This document shows positions 18,391 through 28,152 of a DNA stretch of 64,000 nucleotides, piece after piece. Under the pieces are notes generated by a model. The model was not told where the DNA came from and searched no databases. It saw only the letters and a list, made by a program, of their open reading frames with translations. Source of the DNA: G963665495 sp963677785 (GTDB lineage: Bacteria; Desulfobacterota; Desulfovibrionia; Desulfovibrionales; Desulfovibrionaceae); assembly GCA_963677785.2 (NCBI GenBank), contig CAXXDH010000003.1, positions 4,092,001-4,156,000 on the forward strand, written 5' to 3'. A program made the position numbers and the translations under genes. The stretch's first letter is position 1. Every line of letters starts with the position of its first letter.

Positions 18391-19209
18391 TTAAGCCGAT
18401 TTCAGATGGCGTACGCCGTTGGCAAGCAGTTCTATGCCGAGAGTAGCCTGTTCGCCTCGCGTCCAGCCCGGATGATTGGTTGGGTCGTTATACGCTTCCG
18501 GGTGGGGCATAAGGCCGAGAATCCGCCCGCTCGGATCCGTAAGACCGGCAATGCCATTGGGGGAACCGTTGGGATTGTAGGGGTAGCGCATGGTGTATTC
18601 GGCGCTGTCGGAATCCGTCGGCTCAGCGTACCGCAAGGCGATGCAATTGGCTTGTTCGAGTTCTTGCAGTAAAGCAGAGTCTTTGGGCACCAGCTTGCCT
18701 TCGCCATGACGTACGGGCAGATATATTGTATCGAGTCCTTTGGTGAAAATACACGGGCTGTCGGGATTGGCTTTGAGCCAGACCCAACGGTCTTCAAAGC
18801 GGGCGGAATCATTATTGCTCAGAGAAACCATCCGTTCGAAATACTTGCCTCCCAGAGCTGGAAGCAAGCCCAGCTTGACCAGGAGTTGAAAGCCGTTGCA
18901 GATGCCTAAAATAATGCCGCCGGCGTTGAGAAAATTTTCCAGCTGTTCAAGCAGGGGGGTGCCGCCGCTGTCTGTTGCAAAACGCCAGCGTAGGGCCGCA
19001 GCCTGTGCTGCTCCCAGGTCATCGCCGTCAAGAAAACCGCCGGGAAAAATAAGAAAATTGTAATCCGTCAGCTGCGTACGACCTGCAACCAGGTCGGAAA
19101 AAAAGACAATGTCGGCCTGATCGGCGCCAGCCTGCCGGGCCGCATGAGCCGATTCAACTTCACAGTTGGTGCCATAACCGGTAATGACGAGTGCTTTTAC
19201 TCGCGCCAT
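18391..19209 (-). CDS. purQ: Phosphoribosylformylglycinamidine synthase subunit PurQ (glutaminase)
   Basis: 272-residue class I glutamine amidotransferase supplying ammonia for the FGAM step of purine synthesis. It has the nucleophile elbow GICNGFQ and the catalytic His/Glu in MPHPEAY, plus the N-terminal VITGYGTNCE typical of PurQ. At 272 residues it is the longer form found with standalone small PurL systems. purL and purS are not in the window. Confidence 0.9.
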   Translation of the reverse strand: MARVKALVITGYGTNCEVESAHAARQAGADQADIVFFSDLVAGRTQLTDYNFLIFPGGFLDGDDLGAAQAAALRWRFATDSGGTPLLEQLENFLNAGGIILGICNGFQLLVKLGLLPALGGKYFERMVSLSNNDSARFEDRWVWLKANPDSPCIFTKGLDTIYLPVRHGEGKLVPKDSALLQELEQANCIALRYAEPTDSDSAEYTMRYPYNPNGSPNGIAGLTDPSGRILGLMPHPEAYNDPTNHPGWTRGEQATLGIELLANGVRHLKSA

Positions 19210-19557
19210 GGAGTCCTCCGGTTGGGAGTGATTCTTAAAAAGCTCTTGACGAGCCTTTGCATCTCAGGAAAAAGTACAGACAAAACATCAAAAAGCGCTC
19301 TCAAGAGAGCGATCAACTTGTTGCACGGTATAAAAAAACTACGCAACGCGTTATGCCCGTTAACAATGGTTTTGGTCAACCTTCGGGACCTGCTGAAGAT
19401 AGTTGCTGCTTGCTTTGTCGTCAACAGGTCTGTATCAAGTCCTGTTTGTTGCTTCAGTTTATTCCCGGCTGTTTTCTCAGCGGAGAATCGTACGGCCAGC
19501 TAAAAATGCGAGGGGCTTTCCATCGTGAATATTTTTGACCAGGTGGGGAAAAATAAA
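19210..19557. other. Divergent promoter region purQ / pyrG
   Basis: About 350 bases between divergent genes. A perfect 16-base palindrome, CGCTCTCA-AGAGAGCG-like, lies at 19296-19311 and may be an operator. A 93-residue open frame at 19257-19538 has no ribosome site or family features and is not accepted. Confidence 0.5.
19296..19311. promoter_or_regulatory. 16-bp perfect palindrome in purQ/pyrG intergenic region
   Basis: CGCTCTC-AA-GAGAGCG. Position between divergent nucleotide-synthesis genes suggests an operator; the binding protein is unknown. Confidence 0.35.
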
Positions 19558-21192
19558 ATGCGTACCAAATTTATTTTTGTAACAGGAGGTGTCCTTTCCT
19601 CTTTGGGAAAAGGATTGGCGGCCGCTTCTCTTGGGGCGTTGCTCATTTCGCGCGGGTTGAAGGTAACCATCCAGAAATTAGACCCGTACATCAACGTCGA
19701 TCCGGGCACTATGAATCCCTTTCAGCATGGCGAAGTCTACGTGACCGACGACGGCGCGGAGACGGATCTGGATCTTGGCCATTACGAACGTTACCTGGAC
19801 GTTCCCATGAGCCAGGCCAATAACTGCACCTCTGGAAGCATCTATCATCGCGTCATCACAAAGGAACGCCGTGGAGATTATCTTGGAGGAACGGTGCAGG
19901 TCATCCCGCACGTAACGGATGAAATCAAACAGTCGATTCTCAGCCTCGCCCGTGAGGACCTGGATGTGGCCATCGTGGAAATAGGCGGTACGGTGGGCGA
20001 TATCGAGGGACTGCCATTTCTTGAGGCAATCCGGCAGTTGCGTGGAGATTTGGGAAAAGAAAGCATTTTGTACCTGCACCTCACGCTGGTTCCATACCTC
20101 AGGGCAGCGGGCGAACTGAAAACCAAACCGACGCAGCACAGCGTTAAAGAGCTGCGCAGCATCGGTATTCAGCCCGACATAATGCTCTGCCGTTGCGAAA
20201 AAGAATTGTCTGATGAACTCAAGGCTAAAATCGCACTGTTTTGCAATGTGGACAAGGATGCGGTATTCACAGCAGTTGACGTTGAAAATATTTATGAAGT
20301 TCCATTGCGCTTTTATCATGAAGGACTGGATCAAAAAGTGGCCATCATGCTCAAGTTGCCGGCCAAAAATCCGGTGCTCGAACCCTGGACCCAGCTTATC
20401 CAGAAATTTCAGAATCCGCAGGGTGTCGTACGTATCGGCATTGTGGGTAAATACGTTGATCTGAAAGAAGCCTACAAGAGCCTCCATGAAGCCCTCGTAC
20501 ACGGGGGAGTAGCCAACGATGTTGCCGTGGAATTCGTTTACGTGAATTCCGAGGAAATCACCGAAAAGAATGTGGAAAGCAAGCTGGAAAAGCTTGACGG
20601 CATACTGGTGCCCGGCGGCTTCGGCAATCGGGGGATCTCGGGCAAGATCCGCGCTATTCAATACGCCCGTGAAAACAAGATTCCTTTCTTCGGAATTTGT
20701 CTGGGCATGCAGTGTGCAGTCATTGAATTCTCCAGAAATGTGCTCGGCCTCAAAGCGGATTCCCAGGAATTCGATCTCAAAGCCGAGGATCCTGTCATCT
20801 ACCTGATGACCGAATGGTACGACTTCCGGACCAAGACAGTGGAAAAACGGGATTGCAACAGCGACATGGGCGGAACCATGCGCTTGGGAGCGTACCCGTG
20901 CGTTCTCAAACCGGACACCAAAGCGTACGCTGCGTATGAAATGGATAAAATAAACGAACGCCACAGGCACCGTTACGAGTTCAACAACGCCTATCTGGAA
21001 CAGCTGGAAGATAACGGCATGCGTATCAGCGGTACTTCTCCGGATGAATCCCTGGTGGAAATTGTAGAACTTACTGATCATCCCTGGTTTGTCGGATGCC
21101 AATTCCATCCCGAATTTAAGTCCAACCCCATGCGTCCGCATCCGCTGTTCCGCGATTTTATCAAAGCGGCCAAAGAAAAAAGCGGCAAATAA
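19558..21192 (+). CDS. pyrG: CTP synthase PyrG
   Basis: Makes CTP from UTP, ATP and glutamine. The 544 residues comprise the N-terminal synthetase (TGGVVLSS-type opening KFIFVTGGVLSSLGKG, ADP/UTP loops) and a C-terminal glutaminase domain with GICLGMQ and the HPE of FHPEF. ATG 19558 (MRTKFIF) is chosen over 19525 because GGTGGGG precedes it and it begins the family alignment. First gene of a long plus-strand run; kdsA follows 30 bases later, a common pyrG-kdsA order. Confidence 0.98.
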   Translation: MRTKFIFVTGGVLSSLGKGLAAASLGALLISRGLKVTIQKLDPYINVDPGTMNPFQHGEVYVTDDGAETDLDLGHYERYLDVPMSQANNCTSGSIYHRVITKERRGDYLGGTVQVIPHVTDEIKQSILSLAREDLDVAIVEIGGTVGDIEGLPFLEAIRQLRGDLGKESILYLHLTLVPYLRAAGELKTKPTQHSVKELRSIGIQPDIMLCRCEKELSDELKAKIALFCNVDKDAVFTAVDVENIYEVPLRFYHEGLDQKVAIMLKLPAKNPVLEPWTQLIQKFQNPQGVVRIGIVGKYVDLKEAYKSLHEALVHGGVANDVAVEFVYVNSEEITEKNVESKLEKLDGILVPGGFGNRGISGKIRAIQYARENKIPFFGICLGMQCAVIEFSRNVLGLKADSQEFDLKAEDPVIYLMTEWYDFRTKTVEKRDCNSDMGGTMRLGAYPCVLKPDTKAYAAYEMDKINERHRHRYEFNNAYLEQLEDNGMRISGTSPDESLVEIVELTDHPWFVGCQFHPEFKSNPMRPHPLFRDFIKAAKEKSGK

Positions 21193-21222
21193 GCGCTGTT
21201 ATCAACGACAAGATTCGAATCG

Positions 21223-22038
21223 ATGCAAACAAAACAGCTATACGAAGCGAGCCTGAGCGGCCATTTTGTCATTGCCGGACCCTGTGCGCTCGAAGATCTT
21301 GGTCTTGCCCTGGAAGTTGGCTCGGTATTGGCCGAGCTGGGTGCCAAACTCAGCATCCCCATCGTTTTTAAAAGCTCCTTTGACAAAGCCAACCGTTCGT
21401 CTGTAGAGAGTTTTCGCGGACCTGGGCTGGCAACCGGAATGGAGTGGCTGGCGCGGGTCAAGGAGCAGACCGGGCTCAGCATCATCACGGATGTGCATGA
21501 GACTTCCCAGGTTGCCGAGGTTGCAGAAGTTGCGGACGTGATTCAGATTCCGGCGTTTCTTTGTCGCCAGACGGATCTGCTGCATGCGGCAGGTGCTGCC
21601 GGAAAAATTGTGAATATCAAGAAAGGGCAGTTCATGGCTCCCTGGGACATGCGAAGCGCGCTGGACAAGGTACGCGCAACGGGAAATCCTATGGTCTGGC
21701 TCACGGAACGGGGCAGCAGTTTCGGATACAATAATCTGGTTGTGGATTTTCGCTCATTGCAGATCATGTCCGAATTGGGAGCTCCCGTAGTTTTTGACGC
21801 CACCCATTCGGTGCAACTCCCGGGCGGGCTTGGCAACCGTTCCGGCGGACAGCGCGAGTTCGTACCGGTGCTTACACGGGCCGCCGCGGCCGCGGGCTGT
21901 TCCGGCATGTTTCTCGAAGTGCATCCCGACCCTGACCGGGCGCTTTGCGATGGACCGAACTCCTGGCCTTTGAAGAAACTCGAGCCGCTTCTTCACGAAT
22001 TGCTGGCTTTGTGGAAGATACCTCATGCGCCTGAATAA
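21223..22038 (+). CDS. kdsA: 3-deoxy-8-phosphooctulonate synthase KdsA
   Basis: Condenses phosphoenolpyruvate and arabinose 5-phosphate to Kdo 8-phosphate for LPS. The 271 residues include KSSFDKANRSS and DATHSVQ. Cys21 in AGPCALED marks the metal-dependent class of KdsA, unlike the E. coli metal-free type that has Asn there. It overlaps kdsC by 14 bases. Confidence 0.97.
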   Translation: MQTKQLYEASLSGHFVIAGPCALEDLGLALEVGSVLAELGAKLSIPIVFKSSFDKANRSSVESFRGPGLATGMEWLARVKEQTGLSIITDVHETSQVAEVAEVADVIQIPAFLCRQTDLLHAAGAAGKIVNIKKGQFMAPWDMRSALDKVRATGNPMVWLTERGSSFGYNNLVVDFRSLQIMSELGAPVVFDATHSVQLPGGLGNRSGGQREFVPVLTRAAAAAGCSGMFLEVHPDPDRALCDGPNSWPLKKLEPLLHELLALWKIPHAPE

Positions 22039-22585
22039 AATGGGAAGACCGACAGCAGGCCGCCTGCGCCGTGCGCTACGGGTGGCAAAGTCGATTCGAA
22101 TGCTCATTACCGATGTGGATGGCGTTCTCACTGACGGTGGTTTGTATTATGATTCCGCCGGCAGTATTTCCAAAAAATTCAACGTACACGACGGATTGGG
22201 AATACGCGTAGCTCAGGCCGCCGGACTGGAAATCGCCGTGATGAGCGGTCTTGCTTCCGGTGCTGTTGAAACGCGCGTGCGCGAGCTGGGTATTGAGGAA
22301 TATTTCGCCGGTTTCAAGGAAAAAGGCGATTTGGTTCGAGCACTCAGTGATCGCCGGGGAATTGGTTTGCATGAAATCGCCTATCTTGGAGATGACTGGG
22401 TGGATGCCACAGTCATGAGGCTTGTCGGATTGCCGGTCGCAGTGGCCAATGCGCAACCTGAGATTCTGCGTAGAGCCTGGCTGGTAACCAAAGCAATGGG
22501 TGGTCAAGGGGCTCTCCGGGAAACTATCCGGTTTATTCTTCATGCCCAGGGGGCGTTATCCGGGCAATGGGAACGGTGGAGCTGA
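22025..22585 (+). CDS. kdsC: 3-deoxy-D-manno-octulosonate 8-phosphatase KdsC
   Basis: HAD-superfamily phosphatase (186 residues) that releases Kdo from Kdo 8-phosphate. Motif I is DVDGVLTDG and motif IV GDDWVD; there is no cap domain, as expected for tetrameric KdsC. It overlaps kdsA by 14 bases and lptC follows 3 bases after. Confidence 0.93.
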   Translation: MRLNKMGRPTAGRLRRALRVAKSIRMLITDVDGVLTDGGLYYDSAGSISKKFNVHDGLGIRVAQAAGLEIAVMSGLASGAVETRVRELGIEEYFAGFKEKGDLVRALSDRRGIGLHEIAYLGDDWVDATVMRLVGLPVAVANAQPEILRRAWLVTKAMGGQGALRETIRFILHAQGALSGQWERWS

Positions 22586-22588
22586 TAT

Positions 22589-23212
22589 ATGAAGCGCATC
22601 TTGGTGTTTGGGGGACTTTTGCTTCTGGTGGCCGGGGGAGTTATTTGGTATCTTTACCTCGAACACAAGACCGTGGATAAGTTTGAGCAGGCTGCCAAAG
22701 AAATTGCCAAAGAAGCCGGGGAATTGGAGATTCAGGCCGATGTCGGCGTGGACTTATCTCTCAAAGGCATTAAATTGTCCCATGGAAAAGAGGGACATTT
22801 GCACTGGAAATTGACCGCCAAAAAAGCAAATTACTTGCACGATCAAGGCCAGGTTCTGGTTGAATTTCCTGAGATTATTTATTTTTTTGAAGAAGATGCC
22901 AAACGCCTCCGTGTAAAATCGGATAAAGGGTTGATCGAACAGGAAAATGAAAAAGCCCGGTTGTGGCCGGAAATAAGAGCCACATATGGCGATATGCGGC
23001 TTCGCGCCGATGAACTCGAATATTCGGGCAAGGACCGAATGCTGAATTTGCATGGAAAGGTTCAGTTGGAAACTCCCAAATTGAGCTGTCAGGCTGCGGA
23101 AATGCATTATAATTTGAAAGACAATACCATTGCAGCCAATAACGGCATTCATGCGACCATCAGTCTGGATGCAATGAACCCCGAGCTCAAGGAGCGGTTA
23201 AATCTTGAATAA
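22589..23212 (+). CDS. lptC: LPS export protein LptC
   Basis: Bitopic inner-membrane protein of the Lpt bridge: one N-terminal transmembrane helix (about residues 4-26), then a periplasmic beta-jellyroll domain with alternating short strands. 207 residues. It hands LPS from LptBFG to LptA. The order kdsC-lptC-lptA-lptB supports the call, since LptC is poorly conserved in sequence. It overlaps lptA by 8 bases. Confidence 0.85.
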   Translation: MKRILVFGGLLLLVAGGVIWYLYLEHKTVDKFEQAAKEIAKEAGELEIQADVGVDLSLKGIKLSHGKEGHLHWKLTAKKANYLHDQGQVLVEFPEIIYFFEEDAKRLRVKSDKGLIEQENEKARLWPEIRATYGDMRLRADELEYSGKDRMLNLHGKVQLETPKLSCQAAEMHYNLKDNTIAANNGIHATISLDAMNPELKERLNLE

Positions 23213-23744
23213 GCAGCTAACTACCTTGTTTTTTATCTTGATGGTGTGGGGAGTTCTGGCGTTCGCCCCGTCGGTTGTCTGCGCCGGAACATTACCCATA
23301 AATATTGACGCTAATTCCATGACGTACAGCCCTTCAGGAAACGAAGTCGTATTTAAGGGCAATGTCATTGTCAAAAGAACGGATTTCACTTTGCGGGCCA
23401 GTTCGATAACCATTTATATGCAAAAAAAGAAAGCACAGAGCGCACCAAAGGATAAAACTCTGGCCCCCTTTGATCCGGGCGGAGTTCAGAAGATCATTGC
23501 CTCTGGAGGCGTACGCATGGACTACCAGGGCAAAGTCGGTACCTGCGCAACCGCCACTTACTATGTCTCCAGCGGACTCTTGCAGATGGAAGGAAATCCC
23601 AAGCTTCAGGATGGCAAAAACACCATCAGGGGGGCTGTGATAAAATTTCATCTGAATGACAACCGGAGCGAAGTAATCGGTGGAAAATCCCAGCGCGTTA
23701 AAGCGACGTTTCAAGCGCCGGAAAAGATCAAGGCCCCCCAATGA
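23205..23744 (+). CDS. lptA: Periplasmic LPS transport protein LptA
   Basis: 179 residues with an N-terminal signal peptide ending near VCA (about residue 25) and an OstA-like beta-jellyroll (INIDANSMTYSPSGNEVVFKG pattern spread over residues 30-50, later GTCATATYYVSSG). Forms the periplasmic filament that carries LPS. It overlaps lptB by 4 bases (ATGA). Confidence 0.9.
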   Translation: MNKQLTTLFFILMVWGVLAFAPSVVCAGTLPINIDANSMTYSPSGNEVVFKGNVIVKRTDFTLRASSITIYMQKKKAQSAPKDKTLAPFDPGGVQKIIASGGVRMDYQGKVGTCATATYYVSSGLLQMEGNPKLQDGKNTIRGAVIKFHLNDNRSEVIGGKSQRVKATFQAPEKIKAPQ

Positions 23745-24469
23745 GACCGGGAGGATTGAAAGCGCAAGGCTTGTCGAAGCGCTACGGTTCGCGTGAAGTG
23801 GTAAAAGATGTCGCTCTGGATCTTCAGCAAGGAGAGGTCGTGGGCTTGCTCGGGCCTAATGGCGCGGGAAAAACCACTACATTTTATATGCTTGTGGGAA
23901 TAATCAAACCCAACCAGGGAGAGGTCTACCTGGATGATACTCCTATTTCCTCCTGGCCTCTTTATGAACGCGCCCGTAAAGGAGTAAGCTATCTTCCGCA
24001 GGAAAGTTCCGTGTTTCGCAAACTTTCCGTACGTCAAAATCTGGAATTGATTCTGGAATACACGGATTTGTCTCGTACTGAAAGGAAACAGCGGGTTGAG
24101 GAACTGATGCAGGAGTTGGGGATAACGCACATTGCAGAACAAAAAGCGTCGCATCTTTCCGGAGGAGAGCGGCGCAGGCTTGAGATTGCTCGTGCACTTA
24201 TCCGCAAACCAAAATACATGCTGTTGGACGAACCTTTTGCAGGCATTGATCCTTTGGCCGTCGATGATATTCAAGGAATAGTACGCAGCTTGAAGGAAAG
24301 AGGTATAGGAGTATTGATTTCCGATCACAATGTCAGAGAAACATTGAGAATATGCGACTGGGCCTATCTGGTGTTCGAAGGACGTATTATTTTGTGCGGT
24401 ACGCCTGATGAAATTGTCTCAGACCCAAGAGCCAAACGCCATTATCTTGGAGAAGGCTTTCAATTGTAG
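23741..24469 (+). CDS. lptB: LPS export ABC ATPase LptB
   Basis: 242-residue cytoplasmic ATPase of LptB2FG. Walker A GPNGAGKTT, signature LSGGERRRLEIARAL, Walker B MLLDEPFAGID, and switch histidine in ISDHNVRE. The LptF and LptG partners are encoded at 42654-45055. Confidence 0.96.
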   Translation: MRPGGLKAQGLSKRYGSREVVKDVALDLQQGEVVGLLGPNGAGKTTTFYMLVGIIKPNQGEVYLDDTPISSWPLYERARKGVSYLPQESSVFRKLSVRQNLELILEYTDLSRTERKQRVEELMQELGITHIAEQKASHLSGGERRRLEIARALIRKPKYMLLDEPFAGIDPLAVDDIQGIVRSLKERGIGVLISDHNVRETLRICDWAYLVFEGRIILCGTPDEIVSDPRAKRHYLGEGFQL

Positions 24470-24674
24470 TCTGTTGGAGCATTCTGGAGCATATTGGCTC
24501 TGTTGCAACGGCTTGGTATCTGTGGCATATTACGAACTGGCGTTACTAGCGTGGCCTTTCGTGCGGTAAAGGGATATAGTTGAAATTTCCATGTAGCCCG
24601 AAGGTTGTTCTTTTCTTACACAAATGTAAAATTGTTATTGAGTAATAACTCAGTAGGGGCAGTACGACACGACT

Positions 24675-26126
24675 ATGGCATTGGAACTCAAGCAACAGCT
24701 GAAGCTGTCACAACAGTTGGTGATGACGCCCCAACTGCAGCAGGCCATCAAGCTCTTGCAATTATCACGTCTTGAACTTCTTGAGAACGTGCAGCAGGAA
24801 ATGATGGAAAATCCTTTTCTTGAAGAAGCCGCTGAAGAAGGAAGCTTTGGTGATTCTCAAGATTCCAGGGGTGAAGCGCAACCTGAAAAAATTGGAACTG
24901 AAGCCACCAAAAACGAGACAGGTACCGAAGCCGATCTGATCCGGAGTGCTGACTGGGAAGATTATCTTGGTGATTTTTCCAGTACATCCCGCCAGATTCA
25001 AGTTCGTGAGTCTGAGATCCCTGAATCCGTATCCTTTGAGACCAGGTTGACGCATAAACCGTCTCTGGAAGGGCATTTGGAATGGCAACTGCGTCTCTCA
25101 AATTTTACTCCAAAGGAAATGGAGATAGGTGAAGCCATTATCGGCAACCTGAACTCAGCCGGCTACTTGCAGGCCAGCGCTGAAGACATTGCGACAATGG
25201 TCTCCGCCAGTGAAGAAGAAGTTGAATCAGCGCTGGAACGGTTTCAACGTTTTGATCCGGTGGGTGTTGCAGCGCGTTCACCCAAGGAATGTCTGTTGAT
25301 TCAATTGCAAATTTTGGGTCTGAATGAGGATTCCGTTTGCGTTGCCCTGGTCAAAGACCACCTCGAAGATCTTGAAAAAAAGCGTTACAAGCCGTTGTGT
25401 CGGAAATTCAAGATCAGTATGGATGATCTCAAGCATTATCTTGAAGTACTGCAAACGCTTGATCCCATGCCAGGCGCCAGTTTTGGAAGCGGAGAGCCAC
25501 ACTATGTGAGCCCGGATGTTTTCGTTTATAAATTTGGCGCAGATTTCATCATTCTTTTGAATGAAGACGGCTTGCCCAAATTGCAACTGAATTCTTTTTA
25601 TGTGGATAACGTGGAAGGGAATTCCGCTAAAGATAAGGAATATCTGGAAGATAAAAAGCGTTCGGCCCTGTGGCTGATGAAAAGTCTCTACCAGCGCCAA
25701 CGGACGCTCTATAAGGTTGCCGAAAGTATTGTAAAATTTCAGAAGGAATTTTTCGAAGAGGGTGTGACAAAGCTCAAGCCGCTGATTTTGAAAGATATTG
25801 CTGAAGATATCAATATGCACGAGTCCACGGTGAGCCGGATTACGACTAACAAATACATGGCGACACCTCATGGAACATACGAGTTAAAGTTTTTCTTTAA
25901 TAGTGCTTTGGGTATGGATGACGGTAGCCAAGTCGGCTCGGAAAGTGTCAAGGCACTGATCAAACAGCTTATCAGTCAGGAGGATCCCAAAAAACCATTA
26001 AGCGATGAGCGGATAGCGGAAATTCTCAAAGAGAAATTGCAGGTTAACATCGCCAGGCGGACAGTGGCTAAGTATCGGACTGCTTTGAATATAGCTTCTT
26101 CTTCGAAGCGAAAGGAAATGTTTTAG
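24675..26126 (+). CDS. rpoN: RNA polymerase sigma-54 factor RpoN
   Basis: 483 residues. Region I is Gln-rich (KQQLKLSQQLVMTPQLQQA) and contacts enhancer-binding activators, an acidic region II follows, and the core-binding region III. The C-terminal HTH is near MHESTVSRITTNKY and the RpoN box reads ARRTVAKYRT. It recognises -24/-12 promoters such as those I find before budC and bdhA. It is preceded by about 205 bases of intergenic sequence. Confidence 0.97.
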   Translation: MALELKQQLKLSQQLVMTPQLQQAIKLLQLSRLELLENVQQEMMENPFLEEAAEEGSFGDSQDSRGEAQPEKIGTEATKNETGTEADLIRSADWEDYLGDFSSTSRQIQVRESEIPESVSFETRLTHKPSLEGHLEWQLRLSNFTPKEMEIGEAIIGNLNSAGYLQASAEDIATMVSASEEEVESALERFQRFDPVGVAARSPKECLLIQLQILGLNEDSVCVALVKDHLEDLEKKRYKPLCRKFKISMDDLKHYLEVLQTLDPMPGASFGSGEPHYVSPDVFVYKFGADFIILLNEDGLPKLQLNSFYVDNVEGNSAKDKEYLEDKKRSALWLMKSLYQRQRTLYKVAESIVKFQKEFFEEGVTKLKPLILKDIAEDINMHESTVSRITTNKYMATPHGTYELKFFFNSALGMDDGSQVGSESVKALIKQLISQEDPKKPLSDERIAEILKEKLQVNIARRTVAKYRTALNIASSSKRKEMF

Positions 26127-26198
26127 CTAAACCTTTGAAGCCGGATGTGCTACTGTTAGGGAAACCCTGTGTTACTATCAGGATAAGGAGGGTTACGC

Positions 26199-26753
26199 AT
26201 GAATATCAATTTTACTTTTAAGAACTTCGAGCCTTCGGAGCACTTGAAAAAGTACGCGCAGCGTCGATTTGAAAAGATATCCAAGTATGTCGGGGGGAAA
26301 GACGATAACTCAGAATTGAACGTCAACCTTTCCGTCGACAAATACAGGCATCGCGCGGAAGTTATTTTTACCGGAGACAAGTTACATCTCTCTGCCAACG
26401 AGACCAGCGAAGATATGTATTCGTCCATTGACTTGGTGTTGGATAAACTCGAGGCCCAGGTTCGTAAGAATCGCGAGAAAAGCAAGGACAAGCGCAAGGG
26501 ATCCAAAGGCCGGGTCAAGCCTGTACAAACGCAGTTCTTTCAATATAGCGAGTCTGAAGATGGAACCCGCGAACGGAAGATCGTGGATAGCGATAATTTT
26601 GAACCAAAACCCATGGGGATTGATGAAGCTGCCATGCAGCTCGACAATCTGAACTGCGAATTCCTTGTGTTTCAAAACTCTGAAACCGACCGTGTAAATG
26701 TTATTTACCGTCGGAAAAACGATGATTTTGGGCTGATTGATCCGGGGACATAG
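26199..26753 (+). CDS. hpf: Ribosome hibernation promoting factor, long form
   Basis: 184 residues: N-terminal beta-alpha-beta HPF/YfiA domain (1-100), basic linker with KDKRKGSKGRVK, and the C-terminal dimerisation domain (about 125-180; MGIDEAAMQLDNLNCEFLVFQN). Long HPF dimerises 70S ribosomes into 100S particles in stationary phase. Ribosome site AAGGAGG. Typical position between rpoN and ptsN. Confidence 0.95.
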   Translation: MNINFTFKNFEPSEHLKKYAQRRFEKISKYVGGKDDNSELNVNLSVDKYRHRAEVIFTGDKLHLSANETSEDMYSSIDLVLDKLEAQVRKNREKSKDKRKGSKGRVKPVQTQFFQYSESEDGTRERKIVDSDNFEPKPMGIDEAAMQLDNLNCEFLVFQNSETDRVNVIYRRKNDDFGLIDPGT

Positions 26754-26756
26754 AAG

Positions 26757-27206
26757 ATGAAATTGGAGGAATATCTGGATAGGGATTTCGTGCTCCCTGA
26801 CTTGCAGAGCAAAACGAAATCCGAGGTGCTCGAGGAACTCATAGCTCCTATTGGAAAAAAGCTCGCTGGCTTTGATCTGTCAAAGGCGCATAAAGTTCTT
26901 CTCGAGCGAGAATATCTCGGCACTACCGGCATAGGGGATGGCGTTGCCATCCCCCATGGAAAACTGGACAGTTTGTCGGACATTATTCTCGTGGTTGGGC
27001 GCAGCAAGGAGGGGGTTGATTTTGAATCGCTTGACTTCAAGCTATGCAATATCTTTTTTCTGGTTCTGGCGCCTGAACAGGTTGCCGGAGTCCATTTGAG
27101 AATCCTTGCGCATATCTCTCGTTTATTGAAAGACGAAAATTTCAGATCAACTTTTGTCTCAGCTCCTGACCAGGAGGCGTTATGGCAGTTGCTGTCCCAA
27201 ACTTGA
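26757..27206 (+). CDS. ptsN: PTS-Ntr EIIA component PtsN
   Basis: 149 residues of the fructose/mannitol EIIA fold, with phosphorylatable His67 in GVAIPHGKL. Regulatory phosphoprotein commonly encoded beside rpoN. It starts 3 bases after hpf. Confidence 0.93.
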   Translation: MKLEEYLDRDFVLPDLQSKTKSEVLEELIAPIGKKLAGFDLSKAHKVLLEREYLGTTGIGDGVAIPHGKLDSLSDIILVVGRSKEGVDFESLDFKLCNIFFLVLAPEQVAGVHLRILAHISRLLKDENFRSTFVSAPDQEALWQLLSQT

Positions 27207-27225
27207 ACAAAAGAGAATCCAAGTG

Positions 27226-28107
27226 ATGAACAAGGCTTTTTTCCCTCTGGTAGTACTAACCGGCCTTTCAGGAGCCGGGAAAAGTACAGCCTTAAACGTC
27301 TTTGAAGACCTGGGATATTTTACTGTCGACGGTCTTCCTACCAGCCTTGTTCCAAAATTGGTCGGGCTTTTGTCCGGACAAAAAGAATTCGATTATAAAG
27401 GTCTTGTGCTGGGGATGGACGGCCGGCAAAAAGATTTTGTTTCTCAATGGCAGGAAGTCAAGGAACAATTAAATTGCCTGGGGGGATTCCCGCAGCTGAT
27501 TTTTATTGATTCAAAAACAGATGTTTTGGTGCGGCGCTACGCGTCTACGCGTAGGCCGCATCCTTTGTCCGGCAGCAATAGCGGGCTCGAACAGGCCATT
27601 GAACTTGAACGGAAGCAATTAGCCCCCTTACTTCAGGAAGCTACTTTAGTAATCGATACGTCCCACTATTCTATCCATGATTTGAGACGAGCTATTCAAG
27701 ATAAATGGACAGCTCTTGAATCTCCCGGCAGCGGTTTCCGGGTCCATGTTATTTCCTTTGGTTTCAAATATGGAGTGCCTTCTGAAGCGGATCTTGTTTT
27801 TGATTTGCGTTTTTTACCCAATCCGTATTTTGATACCGAGTTACGTCCTTTTTCAGGAAAGGACAGTGCCGTGGCACAATATGTTTTGGCTGAGGACCCT
27901 GGAAAAACTTTTATTGAACGGCTCAAAGATTTTTTGTTGTATTTACTGCCTCTTTACGATCAAGAAGGTCGTTATCGTTTGACGATTGCTTTCGGATGTA
28001 CCGGTGGACGCCATCGTTCAGTGGCCGTTGCAGAGGCGATGCGTCACACATTTAAAGTACAGCATTTCAATGTTTCTCTGGAACATCGACATCTTGAACT
28101 GGGCTGA
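27226..28107 (+). CDS. rapZ: RNase adapter protein RapZ (nucleotide-binding)
   Basis: 293 residues with Walker A GLSGAGKS (13-20), DGLPTSLVP, and the C-terminal block FGCTGGRHRSV. In enterobacteria RapZ directs RNase E to the GlmZ small RNA; in this lineage the target is not known. ATG 27226 is preferred to 27154, which would overlap ptsN by 53 bases; the ribosome site is weak. Confidence 0.93.
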   Translation: MNKAFFPLVVLTGLSGAGKSTALNVFEDLGYFTVDGLPTSLVPKLVGLLSGQKEFDYKGLVLGMDGRQKDFVSQWQEVKEQLNCLGGFPQLIFIDSKTDVLVRRYASTRRPHPLSGSNSGLEQAIELERKQLAPLLQEATLVIDTSHYSIHDLRRAIQDKWTALESPGSGFRVHVISFGFKYGVPSEADLVFDLRFLPNPYFDTELRPFSGKDSAVAQYVLAEDPGKTFIERLKDFLLYLLPLYDQEGRYRLTIAFGCTGGRHRSVAVAEAMRHTFKVQHFNVSLEHRHLELG

Positions 28108-28152
28108 TTCCGGTAGAACTCCTCTAAGCATCGGGATGGATCAATAAATAGA

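Noticed and set aside
19257..19538. 93-residue ORF between purQ and pyrG
   Set aside because: Overlaps the palindrome and the pyrG leader, no ribosome site, Cys/Ser-rich like out-of-frame translation.
19678..21141. Long 487-residue minus-strand ORF opposite pyrG
   Set aside because: Antisense shadow of a well-conserved gene; no family features. The same holds for the long ORF opposite ftsK (47766-48917).
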